From contig CM057061.1 of assembly GCA_029945375.1 (NCBI GenBank), positions 3,472,001-3,536,000 of the forward strand: DNA of 64,000 nucleotides. The letters are read 5' to 3'. Below the pieces are notes generated by a model. That model was given only the letters and a program-made list of their open reading frames with translations, searched no databases and was not told the DNA's origin. Source of the stretch: Agaricus subrufescens (taxonomy: Eukaryota > Basidiomycota > Agaricomycetes > Agaricales > Agaricaceae). Made by a program: the position numbers and the translations under genes. This document shows positions 11,055 to 23,457 of the stretch, piece by piece (within the stretch, counting starts at the first letter, position 1; the number at the start of each line of letters is the position of its first letter).

Positions 11055-14000
11055 CTAGTCATCATCTCGAGCCAGCTCTGACAATGTTCGAGAAAATCTT
11101 AAATCATCAGAAGGAAGTTTATCATTATCTCCTCCGAAATGTAAAGTGCCCCCCGCAGCATCGCTTTTCTCCAACAGAGCAACCCATCTATCTGCCTTTT
11201 CCTTCTCTGACAGCTTGGCATCACCTTTTGCTGGTGCCAACTCGCGATAAGTCATCTTCGGAGATGGGCGAGTCGACGATTTCATCACGGGAGGATACAG
11301 GGCTTCATCCCCGAAAGAGTTCCTTCGGCGTGGTTCTGCGTCCCTAAGTCTCAGGGAACTCCGCGCAGGTCGTATGGGCGGAGAAACAGGCGAAGGTGTT
11401 GAAATGGAGGTTGGACTATTCTTGGAGCGATCCGAAGAAGAGGGTCGAGGCCGGAATGAATTAATCGTATCAACAGTTGAGAAAGAGGGTATAGGTGGAG
11501 AGTTAGATCTCTCTGCGTCAAGTGCAGGCTTATAAATTTGCTCGACCTCAACATGCATGGTCCGAGGTGATCGGGTGGCGTTCAACGCCTCATGCTTCTG
11601 GGTCTGGATCCTAATGGTGTCATCTGTTGTGGCGTATCGTTTCAAATTATTACGAGGACTAGACGTGGGAGGAACTTCCAACGAAGAGGTCGAAGAAGGT
11701 GCAGAGTTGTGCCGATTCCAAAAACGGGGAGCATTCTCTGACGTAGCCGTGCTCGGACGACCGGAAGGAATCGAAGGACTTGATTTAGAAGAATGAGAAT
11801 TCTTGTGAGGCGGAGGAGAGGCATATACGCCCCGGTGATCCGTTACATAGTGTTTCGGTAGAGCAGGTAAAGGTGGCGGATCGTCAGACTTTAAGCCTTG
11901 GCTATTCGATTCCCTGGATTTTGACCGGGACCTTCCGAAAAGTCGCCAGATTCTAGGAAACTTTCCATTCGACCTCTCCTTTGCACCTAGGTCTGTTTCA
12001 CTTTGTGCTTGCTTCTTTGTTGAATGGAAATAAGGGAGGCATCGATCTTCGGAACGCCTCTGATTCGGGACATCTTCTGATGCTCGAGGTGGAGAAACTG
12101 CTGGGATGGCCCGCCTATCTTGCGGCATAGTTCGGCCTCGCACTGCTCCATCATCCTCTCTACTGTATTGATTTCGCATGCGCTGAGCAGACGACTTCCT
12201 ACTCGATGCCCTCCCATTGTCGTTATCTCTGTTGATAACTTTCTCTTCAAATCCTTCAAAACTTCCTCTAGTAGCTCTACCTTGCTTGAATTTCCCCGAC
12301 ATCTTCCTCGTCAAGGATTTACCAAAGAGACCCTCATCAGCACCTTCATCCGCGACTTTTGCCCCTGATTTCTCATCACCGGGTCCTAAGGATCGCTCAC
12401 GCCTAAATTTCCCAGAAATCTTCCGAGACAATGACCTCGAAATTGACCTTCTCTCCTTTACATCCTCCGCAGTTCCCGGTCTTCCCGTAGTGATAACAGT
12501 CCGAATACCCCAGTCCTCGCCGAGCGAGTCCCGCGGACCACCGACAGAAAACACTCTCTCACTTCGAGCGCCAACAACCGTATAATAAGGCCTGGATGCA
12601 GCGTCAATCTGATCCGATGTATGACGTGACTTCTTCAACCTGTTTCGAGCGCGATACTCGGAAGATAACTGAGGCGAGGAAACAGACGATCGAGAGGGTG
12701 TCGGAGTTGGAGCAGGAGGTATAATCGGATTCGAGGAAGAACGTGAGACGACTGTGTTTGTGATCAAGACTCCGTCTGTCTCTGGCAAACCCTGTCGAGG
12801 ACTCTCTACATCCTGCTTCGGATTACTGTCGAGATTCTTCCGGTCCTTGATCATGTTGTCGACGTGTGCTTTTGTCTCAGCGTAGCTCAGTCCACTGTTA
12901 CTTGATCGCTTGCTCCCCGATGCACTATCTGGGATCTTTTCAGCAGCTGACGGCAGTTTGGTGGTCGGTGACTGGGGCGCTGCACTTCCAGATGAGCTAT
13001 CAGATTTTTCTACAAGTTGTTCCCGTTTATACGCCTCCGCAATAGAACCCGCCGGTGAAAGGACCTTTTCACGACGCTTTGATCCCGCGGCTATTGTCAT
13101 TCGGATCAGTGGCGCACTCTTTTTAAGGTTATATTAATGGGGCCGCTTACATGATCCTGAAACCGAAGATATTGTTGAGAGCCGCGTATTGACAGTTGGT
13201 CGTACGCCCTTGGAGGAGGAAGCTGATTGTAAAGTTTGAGGGCGTTCCTTGGAAACGTTCGTTGGTGTGAAAGAGGAGGGGTGAATAGAATTTGTAGATG
13301 TGTAATCACTAGTGACCATGTTGACATTTGTATTCGTACCGTGAACACTTTCTGCCGATACATGCTCGACGTGAGAATGCGCTGCGTGTTTATCTTTGTG
13401 AAGCCAAAGTGAGTCACATTACTTCATAAGGGAGACAATCTATTTTTACATACCCGTTCTGTTGGCATGATTTGGATTTGCAGATGACTGGGCGCCCAAA
13501 CCGTCGAAAGAGGTGGGTTGAGGTGGTTGCAGAGAAGGCGAGTCGAGCGCGGAGGGAGACGGTGAGAGCATGCTTGGTGAACGATCTCTTGAAAAGCCAG
13601 CTCGTTTTAGGAAAGACGACGCCGATAGACTACGGGTTAAGGAGCGGGTGCCGGAGGGTGTCGGGCTGCGGGGTTCCGTAGATTTCAGTGAGTTGCTAGG
13701 GCGCCGCCGTAGAACATTGCGAGGCGGGTGAGGAATTTTATCCTTTCCTCCCCCTTTGGACTTCGATTCCTTTTCATTTTGCCTGAAACCAGACCACCAC
13801 CCGGGCTGATCACTTGATACACGGGAGCTATGTTTACGGCCTTTCTTGTTGCGTTCATTATTGGTATAGTCTACAGCGCGCTGATAATGATAATAATCTT
13901 GACCACTCCTATCTTGAGAGCCTCCGCGAGAAAGTATGGCTGTACGTTCAATGGATGATGCATCGAAATCATTGCTGGAAAATCTGACTGATTCAATAGC

Positions 14001-14867
14001 AGATGTAGAACGCTGATGATATAGGGATGAACCAATACCCTCAACATCACTTCCAACCTGGAAAGTCGAGGGGCTGGCTGGCTTCGAGAGGAGCTTCTTT
14101 AGCGGAAGAGAACATTGATTAGGGTCAGGAGTTGTAGTGCAAGACCGCGAGGACAAATTCGGATCAGAGGCTGTCGTGAAGGATACGGCAGTGGGACTGT
14201 GATCTACAGGGAGCTTCATTGATGGGAAACGTCGATCCAGCGGCGATGTGGTCATTGAATGTGATGCATGAGGCGTTGAAAGAGACGTTACTACAGTCAA
14301 AGAGCCTGCAGGAGAGTGTTGAGTGGCATGCCGAAGGGGTATGGAAGGGACAATCGGGGTTGGTGGCGACGGCGATGACAAGGAGGGTCGAGCCTGGATA
14401 TTAGGGGTAGAACGAGTAGGGGTATCATGTGGATGGGTAGCATGAAAAATGGATATAATATTAGAAGAATCTCGAGAGAGTGACGGCGAAGAGAGATGAG
14501 CAGAGGTTTGGTCCATAGCCAAAGACGTCAACGTAGACCTAGGAATAGGGTATGAGACTTGTGAATGGGAATGGGCGGCACGCTGAGAAGTCTGCGGCGC
14601 TGAAAAGGAGGATGGTGTAGATTTGCGGTGCGAGGAGATACCGAACTTTTCGTCGGGCCGAAAAGGAGTGTCAGCGGAGAAAGACATATCGTTAGGGGTG
14701 ATTGCAGGAACGGGTTTCCTGGAGCTTTTCTGCTTCAATGATGGAGACCTGCCAGGGACGGGGGTGTTTTTCCAGCTTTGCACGATGGCGGGATCTAGAG
14801 ACTCAACGCCAGTGGCAGAGGGTGCAGTCGAGGGACGCAAGGGGTGGATAGAAAATGATAGAGGCAT
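11055..14867 (-). CDS. Large Ser/Pro-rich, intrinsically disordered protein
   Basis: Three exons, 13454-14867, 13151-13393 and 11055-13090, join in frame to 1230 aa; both introns (60 nt each) have good donors (gtatgt, gtaagc). The sequence is dominated by Ser, Pro, Thr, Arg and short repeats, with almost no hydrophobic core. Distinct patches are two RKISGKF/RKMSGKF basic motifs in the middle (SRSLSRKISGKF, KSLTRKMSGKF), DDPPPLPALPKH, and a C-terminal segment (KADRWVALLEKSDAAGGTLH) that I recall as conserved in uncharacterised agaric proteins. Many RxxS-like contexts suggest phosphorylation, and the Pro-rich patches could bind SH3 or WW domains; both are inference. No enzyme motif is visible. 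ATG 14867 starts MPLSFSIHPLRPS; an in-frame ATG seven codons upstream also exists. Confidence 0.7.
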
Positions 14868-15159
14868 TGTTAGATATAGATACGTCAAAGCTGAGAAGTC
14901 TAAGGTTACGGTCAGAACAACGAAAGGATTTCTCGGTACGGCCTGGGGCTCACATTAAATGAGAAAGTAGAGAGTGGAGTTGCTCCAAGAGAATTAGCTC
15001 CGAATAGACCAAGACTTTTCACAGAACAAAGCAAGTTTTTGTAAAGGAGTGGAAGGGCAGCGTCTCTTCGAACGTCGCCCAGCGCCGTGTCGTCGTCGTC
15101 GCTGTCGTCGAGCTCGTCGTGGCGAGTCTGTGCAGGGTCTATCACTCCAATTTTCTTCC

Positions 15160-15595
15160 TCAAATTATTACATAATATGGAGGTCTTTTCCACGTTTGGT
15201 CGCCTTGACATTGCTCGCGCTGGATTTCAAATTTGGATGGCTCGGCCAGCGCCGCGTTGCGCTCCACGTGGCTTCCCATGAGCATGTGCTTCACGAGGTA
15301 CACCAGTCGCCGCCGGGCGAAGCACACAGATTTTTCAGCAACGCTGTACAAACTCGTTTCTATGATCCCATATTTCCGAGACCCCACGCCTTTAATCTGG
15401 GAAAAGAATTCAGGGGAACCCAATACAAGTACAGGTACCAATTCAGTTCCCCTCCCCGATGCGACTGGTTTCCGGCTGTCAGCAGGGCGAGTTCCCTTCG
15501 TCTTTCAAAGTTCCATAGGTCACAGTACTGACTATTGACTAGTGTCTTTGGTAATCTACGGAACACGAGGTTGCAAGAAACTGCACCGACGACAT
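15160..15595 (-). CDS. Possible small gene, unrecognised
   Basis: ATG 15595 starts MSSVQFLATSCS; a possible 58-nt intron (15502-15559, gtagat...gaaag) leads into an open frame to 15160 with varied composition (ELVPVLVLGSPEFFSQI, RKYGIIETSLYSVAEKS, RRRLVYLVKHMLMGSHVER), about 125 aa. A further intron could replace the last 20 residues and lead into an acidic frame (RHDELDDSDDDDTALGD) at about 15110-15000. I do not recognise the family. The opposite strand is also open over this interval, so the coding strand is not settled. It lies upstream of, and in the same direction as, the large disordered-protein gene. Confidence 0.3.
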
Positions 15596-16750
15596 CTAGT
15601 CTTACTTGCAAACATATATATTAAGATATGATAACAAATTATTATAATGAAGATAACCGCAGTGATAGACACGTTAACCCAATGATTCGAAGGAAAACAG
15701 CCATAAAGTGGAACGAGATTGTTTCGCATACGTAGTGGACGAATATATATATAGCCGAGATCCATGTGATTATAAGTCGTGTTTTTATAACTACGTACTC
15801 ACCATACTGTCAGCATCCGGTCATACTAGACTTGGTTATGTGACTCACCTTACACAGCGTCTCAAAATGGGAGTAAATTCGGGCAGGCTCCAAGTTCACT
15901 CCTGTCACCGATATGAATGGATTCCTTTCAATCGTAATCGTAAGGACGCACACGTTGATGACTATGCGAGACTCGCGGTCAAGCATCGGCGATACTGACT
16001 CACAACAGCATTTGGGGATTGCCAGTTGTAGCATAGACAGCGTCTTGATTTGCTAGTAATGCAGCATCAGCCTCTGATAAAAATGCTTACCTGTAGGGTA
16101 TCTTTGAAACCGGCAACTTGAAGGCTTGTACTTGTAGGAGGTGTTTCAACAAGCTGGCATTGCAATGAAGATTTTCCATGTGGATGGTATCAGCGCAATT
16201 CTAGTGTGCACAAAATAACACCCAGTGACTGACATGCAGACGTTAGTAAGACGGCGTCACAAGAGGATAAACATAAATATAATCAGGTCTATACAAGCGA
16301 GTGACCGTGGTTGCATTTTAACCATAATGAAGCAAGTCCGAAGACAAGCAACACATAGAAACAATGAACGCATTCACACGCACGTATGTTATAAGTTGTA
16401 AAGAGGGGGGGCCCCAAGGAGAAGTGGGTGACGATTTACTGACATCCTTCGTCACCTGAAAATTAGTTTTACCACTCCATCCCTCGGCAAGCTTAGGCAA
16501 ACAGTTAAATGCCTTGATTTGATAGTATCCGACTTAAACCTCTTCGCAGATATCCCTTTTCCGTTAATGTTTGGTCATGGGAATTAATGAGAGCTTGCGT
16601 GGCGATTGAGCTTCCGAGAGTAAGGACGCATCTTTTATTTATCGAGTTCTCGAAATTCCTACTGGAAGGGATCATTCATATACTGCGGACTACTTATACA
16701 AAAAACACACGCGACCTTTCCTCATTTCGTGCGCAAGTCTGGACCCCCAG
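15596..16750. other. Intergenic upstream of the P450 gene
   Basis: About 1.15 kb, AT-rich, with several stop codons in every frame. It should contain the P450 promoter; no specific binding site could be supported. Confidence 0.5.
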
Positions 16751-19196
16751 ATGGAAAAGTTCAAACCATTCCCCCTCTCTGTCAATGTCATCGGTCCAAC
16801 GGCCGGCGTTGTGATTGTTTTGATCTTGAGTAGACTTTTCGCTGTTCGATTTTTCTCGCTCTCCAAACTCCCGCCGGGACCATCCATTCTTACTCGGCTG
16901 CTTGACAAACGGAACGAGCCCATCGCAATCAGGCTGGGACGATGGAGCCATACCTATGGTCCGCGCATCCACCTTACACAAGTATCTCAACGACTAATAA
17001 GGCCAACAAAGGGAGTGTTATGTCAATAATGGACTTTATGCATTTTGGGAAACCAACTATAGGTATGCTTGAGACGTTTACACGATACATTCTGACTCGA
17101 GTAACACCCATAGTTCTGAGCACTCCTCGTGCGGCAGCAGATCTGCTCGATAAGAGAGGAAGTATCTACTCCAGTCGACCAAGGAATATCCTTGCGTAAG
17201 CGATTTGCGTGACAAAAATCATCCTGCTCATTATGATGTTCGCCCAGGGGTGAAGTTTGCTTTCAAGGATGCAAAGGAACGCTTCAACCGGCAGGTGATA
17301 ACTTTAGAAAATTTCGAACTGTGAGCTTTTTTCGGGACCTATCGTCGCTAGGTTATGTACTCTTTCCAGATCATGAACACTACTCTGGGTGTTGACGCTT
17401 CAAAGAAGTTCAGAATGCTAGAAGACCAGGAGAACAGATTGTTACTGCGCGATTTAGTAACAGCAAGTGAGAGTGAAAAACATAGGCCTTTTATCCAAAG
17501 GTGCCACCTAAAAACGTAGCCCTGTTGAATCTTTCCCGATTAATGTTGTCACAGGGCGGTACATTCGGTTGCATTAATTACCGCTTTTGGCCAACGAGTA
17601 GATCGCTTGGGCTCAAGGCATACTGAGTGGTTCTCCATCTCAGAACGATGTACGCATATCCAGATCCCATACTTTCTAATAATGAGCTGATTGTCTTTTA
17701 GTCTTCCAAGAGTAAGTTCTTCGTAAGCGTTCATACCATGAAATCAAAGACCTGGCGGTTTTCCCCTTAGACATGTGTAAGTATAATTTCAAGTCTCTTA
17801 CATTTGGATACTAATTCGCCCCAGGTTTCCAGGCGGGCATCTCGTTGACCATGTGAGCGTGTCCACCGGTTGTCATTTGCTCTTCACTAACAGAGCTGAT
17901 TATTAGTTTCCGGTCCTTCTTCGGCTACCGGTATTGCATTTTACTATAGAATCACAAGATGAGTTTTTCATGCTTTGACGTTATAGAAACTTTTACAATG
18001 GTTCAGAAAGAGAGCAGAGGTGCAAGGCAGGAGAGAACAACAATTCTTCCTAAACTGCTTCAGCAGAGCAAAGGAGGCGATCGACAAAGGCCAGGACTTG
18101 TTGGGAGCCATGATTTGCGGCCTTCAAATGCAGCAAAGATATGACTGGACTGATCTTGAAACAGCAATAACCCTTTCATCGCCATACTCCGCAGGTGTGG
18201 CGACCGTAAGTTCCTTCGGTACGTAGTACACACCATCTTACGCTAATTAAACTTCCGTGATTTTAGACGTTGGGATCCATGACCTTGTTCATTTGTGAGC
18301 CATCAAAATTAATCCCTGATAGTGATTCGTATAGGTCTGACGAATTCGGGTGGAGGGGCGATGCTTTTGAACCCTCGAGTCGTGAAAAAAGCGCAGGCAG
18401 AAATTGATTCTGTTGTGGGCGACCATAGGATGCCTGGGTTTGAAGACTCAGATTCATTGCCTTATATTCACGCTATCATTAAAGAAACGTTACGGTATGT
18501 TTCCCCTATCACTAGTTGAAATCCATCTAAGCAAGTATATTTCACTTGATAGTTGGCATCCATTCCTTCCTCTGGGTATCGCTCATGCGACGACAAAGGA
18601 TGATGTTTATGAAGGGATGTTCATCCCAGCTGGGAGCACAGTCATAGCGAATATTTAGTGAGTACAGTGCATGTTGAGTTCGTTCCATAGCCTCAGTCGG
18701 CTTCATTGTCTAGTGCAATCACGCGAAACGCTGAGGTTAGAGGACAATCCTCTTGAAGTAAACCACTAAGCTTTTCATATAATAGCTTTTCCCAGAACCC
18801 GAGGAATTCAAACCTGAGAGATTCATCGACAACCTGGATCCAACCTTCAAGAATTTCAACCTGACGTTTGGGTTCGGCCGTCGTATCTGTGCAGGACAAC
18901 ATATAGCCACTGATCAACTATTCCTGTTCATATGCCGGTGAGTGTATCTTACAGTCGGGATAGTATTTAGGGCTCACCCTCGAGTTAGCCTGTTATGGGC
19001 GTTCGACATATCTCCACTTGAGAATACGGGAGATCCCTCGAGTCATGAAATTCCAGTACATGGTAAGGCCGGACTATCGGCTGCCCCATCCTATAAGCTG
19101 CTGCCAAGAGGGGAGCACACTCGCTCTATAATTATTGAGCGTGCCGTTGCGGCGGAGAGTGAAGTTAAGCAATTGGAATGCATTAGCTTCGACTAG
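16751..19196 (+). CDS. Cytochrome P450 monooxygenase
   Basis: Sixteen small exons can be joined without a frame break: 16751-16958, 17012-17062, 17114-17195, 17248-17320, 17370-17500, 17555-17649, 17702-17711, 17825-17852, 17907-17930, 17987-18205, 18267-18294, 18356-18494, 18553-18657, 18714-18735, 18786-18937 and 18989-19196, giving 523 aa, normal for the family. It has an N-terminal membrane anchor (about residues 15-35), the KLPPGPS hinge, the helix-C region (AGDNFRKFRT), LLDKRGSIYSSRP, the K-helix ExxR as ETLR (about 360), FKPERF (about 415) and the heme-binding FGFGRRICAG with Cys near 440. It resembles the O-methylsterigmatocystin-oxidoreductase-like P450s abundant in mushrooms: an ER-anchored, NADPH-reductase-dependent oxidase of unknown substrate. 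Odd point: the I-helix reads AGVAT instead of AGxD/ET. The short exon 7-8 region is the least certain. Confidence 0.85.
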
Positions 19197-19645
19197 TGAT
19201 TAACAACTTTTACGGGATGTGAACAATGACTGTTGGGGCTCAGCGTAAACGTTTTTGGGAAAGCTGAAATTCTGCATTGAAACTGAGATCGATATTGGAT
19301 TTACAACTATGCTCCTGGCCGCAACCCCTGAGACACCTATGCTAGCGACCGACCTATCAGTTCTCTTCCTTGATATCACTTACCAGTCCGACAATCTGAT
19401 CAAGATGTAATATACTTTTATGTATCCAATTGAAAAGAAGACTGTGAACTACTGTCTTCCGGTTTCTCCCACCTACTTTACTTCAATCCAACCAGTTATA
19501 TGGCGCTAACAATTTACTCAATCCACTCATGCAATACCGAAGCAAATCCCTCTTACACCGCTGTATCGATGAAACCTCCAGACACCTAATTTATCTGATG
19601 TAAAGAATACATTTTGGAAGTGTAGCTTCTTCATTTATAATTCAA
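19197..19645. other. Intergenic between convergent genes
   Basis: About 450 bp between the ends of the P450 and lectin genes. No gene or repeat seen. Confidence 0.5.
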
Positions 19646-20244
19646 CTACTGAAGCCAAATTTGGTTTGTGTTTCCGTCTGTACATGTGTACGTCTGGACG
19701 ACGTTCGTGTTCGTGAGATTTCCATTGGTCAAGTCAAGGCAGAGACCTTAAAGTTGAATGAGCACGCATATGTCGGTCCTCAGTTGTAAACCATACCTTG
19801 ATTTAACAAAGCGATGCGGTTATCCGAGGTCAGGAACCACTCTTGAGCTGGGAGATTGTCGAAGCATGTCCAGATCTTCATGGGAGTATTGAGGCCAGGA
19901 GCTGTTCAAAAGTTAACAACAGGACGACCACCAAGTGGCTGGAAACGTACAGGAACCAGCGTCAAGACAAAACTCAGTGTTTGCGAGACGAACAGAGGTC
20001 TCCCCTAAGTTTAACTGCCACAATTGAGCAGGAGTTCCATTGCAATCGAAGCTGACGCGATTTCTAGGGTTAAAATTTTGAGTTGAAAAACGGTGGAAGT
20101 TACCAACATTTGAACGGGAGTGCCATCGGCCTGAACGTTACCACGCACTTCGAGGCACTTGTTGAAAGCAGTGTTCGGGTGCAACATTACTTGCGCCGCA
20201 GCAGTCGAGGCAGCAAAAAGGGCAGAAAAGAATGAAAGCTTCAT
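19646..20244 (-). CDS. Secreted ricin B-type (QxW) lectin-like protein
   Basis: Four exons, 20108-20244, 19957-20051, 19797-19901 and 19646-19746, give 145 aa with all phases consistent. Residues 1-18 (MKLSFFSALFAASTAAAQ) are a signal peptide. The mature part is one beta-trefoil: NKCLEVRGNVQADGTPVQ, then FDCNGTPAQLWQL, then FCLDAG, then KIWTCFDNLPAQEWFL, then LCLDLTNG and a terminal CTDGNTNQIW. These are the repeated Q-x-W-type motifs of the carbohydrate-binding family also found alone in many fungal secreted proteins; only the lectin fold is present, with no catalytic domain. Small size and secretion suggest sugar binding outside the cell, for example on plant or fungal wall glycans or in defence; that part is inference. 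The first intron donor (gttggt) is weak, but it restores the family consensus VQIFDCNG. Confidence 0.85.
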
Positions 20245-21487
20245 GATTCAATTGGAGTAGTGGTTACTGCTGGAGTCCCAATTTCATCCTAATATCTTGT
20301 CCGGTACTTATACCTTCAAGCCCAGCTATATTCTCTTCAAATCGCGCTGCCCGAAGTAAAACATGTACCCTTTTGATCGGTGGCATACGATGTGACTGGG
20401 ATAAATTAGAAGGTCAGAATCAGTTCTTTGACCTCTTATTTCACACAGGGTCATCGACGTCTTCATCAGATGGGCATATTAACAGCATCGTGGGAGGTCG
20501 CTTATTATAGATCATGTAGGACATGCGAGGGGGACAGTGCCAATCCAACTAGCGTTGATCACGATATTACAGCACTAAAGTATAAAGAGGAATGCAAGCG
20601 TTCACTTGTTACCACGACTTGGCATGCCCGGCTCGACTCTGTCGAGGATAACACTTAAACGAAGTGCAACTTCACAGACGGTCTTAAGGGGCCGACCAGC
20701 GGCACATTGGTCCCCTAAACTCCGGCGTTACGATTCCTTCTTAGTTGTGGGGTAATTGAGTCATTCCTTCCGGTCCGGTACTCAAAGTACCAGGAGAATA
20801 TCATTATTTACTCCTTCAAGAAGGCAATTTGTATAGGGTCCAAGAATAGAACCTTAAATGGCAATGTTTTGAATTATTCACGCAATGATAAAAAACGGAG
20901 AACACAGCATATTTTTCATTCGTTGAGTTGGGGAAACGTGCAGGGCAACTTTGAGCGCGGCTGCCGGTAGACAGAGAACCAGACTTGAGAACTCTGGACT
21001 CGTCCTAAATTTACCCTCTTGGAACGTTGCCCGCACACGAATTGTCCATGTGGTTGGCTGTACGTTATGATCTTTGAAAGATTTCTGGAAGTGTGAACGC
21101 TCAACGCCGCGCGGTGACCCGAAGACATCGCTTAGCTTCAACAGCTTTTTGATCGCCATTCTCACAGTCTAAATTCGTTCTACTTAAGAGTTTCTGTTTA
21201 TAGACTCCCCAACTGCCCAGAAAACGGATCACATTGTTTCTTAGAGTGGCGGATTTTTTTTCTTGGATTTCAACAGATAGTGGTAACCGTTATCTGAAAC
21301 ACCTTGTCAATTCTTAGTTGTCCTCAGTTATCCCTTTGACCCCCTGAACTTTTCTTCACGTAATGCCCATCTCATAGAAATAAATGAAAGGAAGTCAGGC
21401 ACAAGATAACAATAACGACCATCTGATACACATGTAGGGTTTCTGAATAGATTCGAAAATAGATCATGAAATTTATTTCACGCAGTT
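20245..21487. other. Intergenic, possible unrecognised short frame
   Basis: AT-rich region between two minus-strand genes. A minus-strand 95-codon frame at 20878-21165 (starts MRMAIKKLLKLSDVFG) has ordinary amino-acid composition but no domain or partner exon I could find. Nothing else seen. Confidence 0.4.
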
Positions 21488-23457
21488 CTAAACTCCCGCA
21501 GCTTTCGGCATCTCTCTTAGCACTTCCTTTCGCTGCGTGACGTTAATATCTCGCCTGCGGGAACCGAACTCAAATAGCGTGAGGGTGATGCACGATACAG
21601 CAGTCCAGATCAATAAGACCCCAAAATCAAACCCAACTATATAAATGTGAATATCAAATAGAAGTGAACGGCGATACGTCGGACGAACCTTGATTTTTAG
21701 TTCCGAAGACAATAGTGCGAACAGCTTTGGAGATATGATAGAATGGCAAAGCGTGGCCAAAACGATAAAATTTCGGGAGTATTTCAATGGGAAAGCTGGT
21801 GACAGAAACATTTACTTTCAAAAAATTCAGATGCCTTACTCGGAGGGGCCAAAGTTGATAAGGAACATACGCATGAGCCATAGGAGTAAGAAGAAAGGCA
21901 TGCCCTTGAGGGTAAGCAAGGTCAGCATCGACTCGAACGCTAGGCCCCTAGTGCTTGGGATCAGATCTTGCTCAGTTTGGTACTAGTGTTCCCTTACATA
22001 GCACACATGCCACATAGATTAAGCATCCAGTAGATCAGGAAACCAGCGTGACCAAATCTATGTAAATGCATCAGAATGGGTCATTACAAGCGATTACAGT
22101 GGCTTACTTCTTGCTGAAGTCGAGCTGAAACGCCAAACTGAGAAGTGAATAGAAGAGCTAAGGACCAGATTAATCACGCGATCCTCAGAAAACAAAACCA
22201 GACTTACGGAGACGAAGAAATATGCGACGACGGAACTTGTTAGACGAAGCATGACTAGTGACCGTAGCTTTAATAGCTTCGGAATATTTGTGATCTCACG
22301 GGCTCCATGTTGTATCATCTAACGAAGCGGAATCAGCAGGATGAGTCTTATCCTTAGGAAAATACCTACCACAACAAAGAAGGATAGAATCACGACGAAA
22401 AGTAAACCGACGAAGACAACGACGCTAGCACTATCCACGTGCCATACTCAGGCTCGGTACAACAAAATATATCAATTACGTACAGTGGTTGATCAAAGGT
22501 GTGCAGATTAGATAACTGAAATGAAATTGGCTCAAGCACAGTCTGCGGCGCAATTTGCATCAACTGAGGAAGTACCGATGAATTGGCAATGGCTTGAGCT
22601 TGTTGGAATGCGAAACGAGCCGAAATGGACATGAGCGCATTTTGAGCCTAAGTGATGAGACAATGGGCGTCAAAAAGTTTAAATAGTGGTAGTATCGGAT
22701 GGGACAGACAGAGGGAAGTAAAACTGCACGACTGCCATGGTATTATTGCGGATGAAACCTAGATAAGAATGATATGGGACTCACAAAGCATTCTCGTTCC
22801 GTGCTTCCGAGGCAAAGATTGATATCGCTTGTGTGCCGTCGTATGTCGAGTCTGGTTTTTGAAGTGCAGCCTCTAGCCTGGAAGAAGCACCCGCATTTAC
22901 TAGGTCATCTACGATTTAGCCTATCATTAGCCGGACGATAGGTGAACGTACTTGTCACGGCGATCCATGTGTTCTGTTCTGATACAGCACTGGAGATCTC
23001 ATCTGGACCACGAAACTGATCTCCAGGAATGATTGTCCAGCTTATCTTCGAAACAGGGTTCGGCATCAGCAGACCAGACGCGACGCTTTTGCCAATCAGA
23101 CCACCGTCATAGTCCTGATCCGACTAGTAAGCTTGGAGTATAAATTATGCTAAATGATCCACATACGACAATCCATCCGCCAAGACTACCAACTGGAGTC
23201 TTATAGAAAGCGCCATAGAGAATGGGGAAGATGGTGAAAATGATAATAATTATCATGACAATACCACCTCCGATAATTTTCATGTACACCTTTCGTGCCC
23301 TACCGACAGCCGGATTGCTTGAGAAGAAATCAGACTCGTAGAGTTGAGTATTAGTTTGTTGTAAATCGGTACTGTCTTTGAACCGTTGGCCTTTACCACC
23401 TGAGGCGGGGGGCTGATCACCCAAATGCTGACTGTCGCGACTCTCTTTGCAGGACAT
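21488..23457 (-). CDS. SNG1 / DUF3533-like multi-pass membrane protein
   Basis: About ten exons on the minus strand starting at ATG 23457 and ending at 21488; clear pieces are 23167-23457, 22952-23123 and 22785-22908, then exons near 22430-22650, 22325-22440, 22200-22320, 22095-22180, 21960-22020, 21660-21930 and 21488-21640. After a hydrophilic N-terminus there is one membrane helix (IVMIIIIIFTIFPILYGAFY), a large loop with WIV, DYDGG, NDLVNAGASS and EARNENA, a helix (VVVFVGLLFVVILSFF), and four or five more helices including FGHAGFLIYWMLNLCGMCAMG, ESMLTLLTL, FPIEILPKFYRFGHALPFY and the last VLLIWTAVSC. This order matches the fungal DUF3533 family, whose yeast member SNG1 gives nitrosoguanidine resistance and affects plasma-membrane lipid or drug handling. 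The transported substrate, if any, is unknown. Confidence 0.8.

Noticed and set aside
17000..18000. P450 as a pseudogene
   Set aside because: At first stop codons seemed to break the middle, but introns at 17501-17554, 17650-17701, 17712-17824, 17853-17906 and 17931-17986 restore one frame with conserved motifs (VDHFPVLLRLP).
19646..20244. Ricin-type toxin
   Set aside because: Only the sugar-binding trefoil is present; there is no ribosome-inactivating domain, so it is annotated as a lectin.
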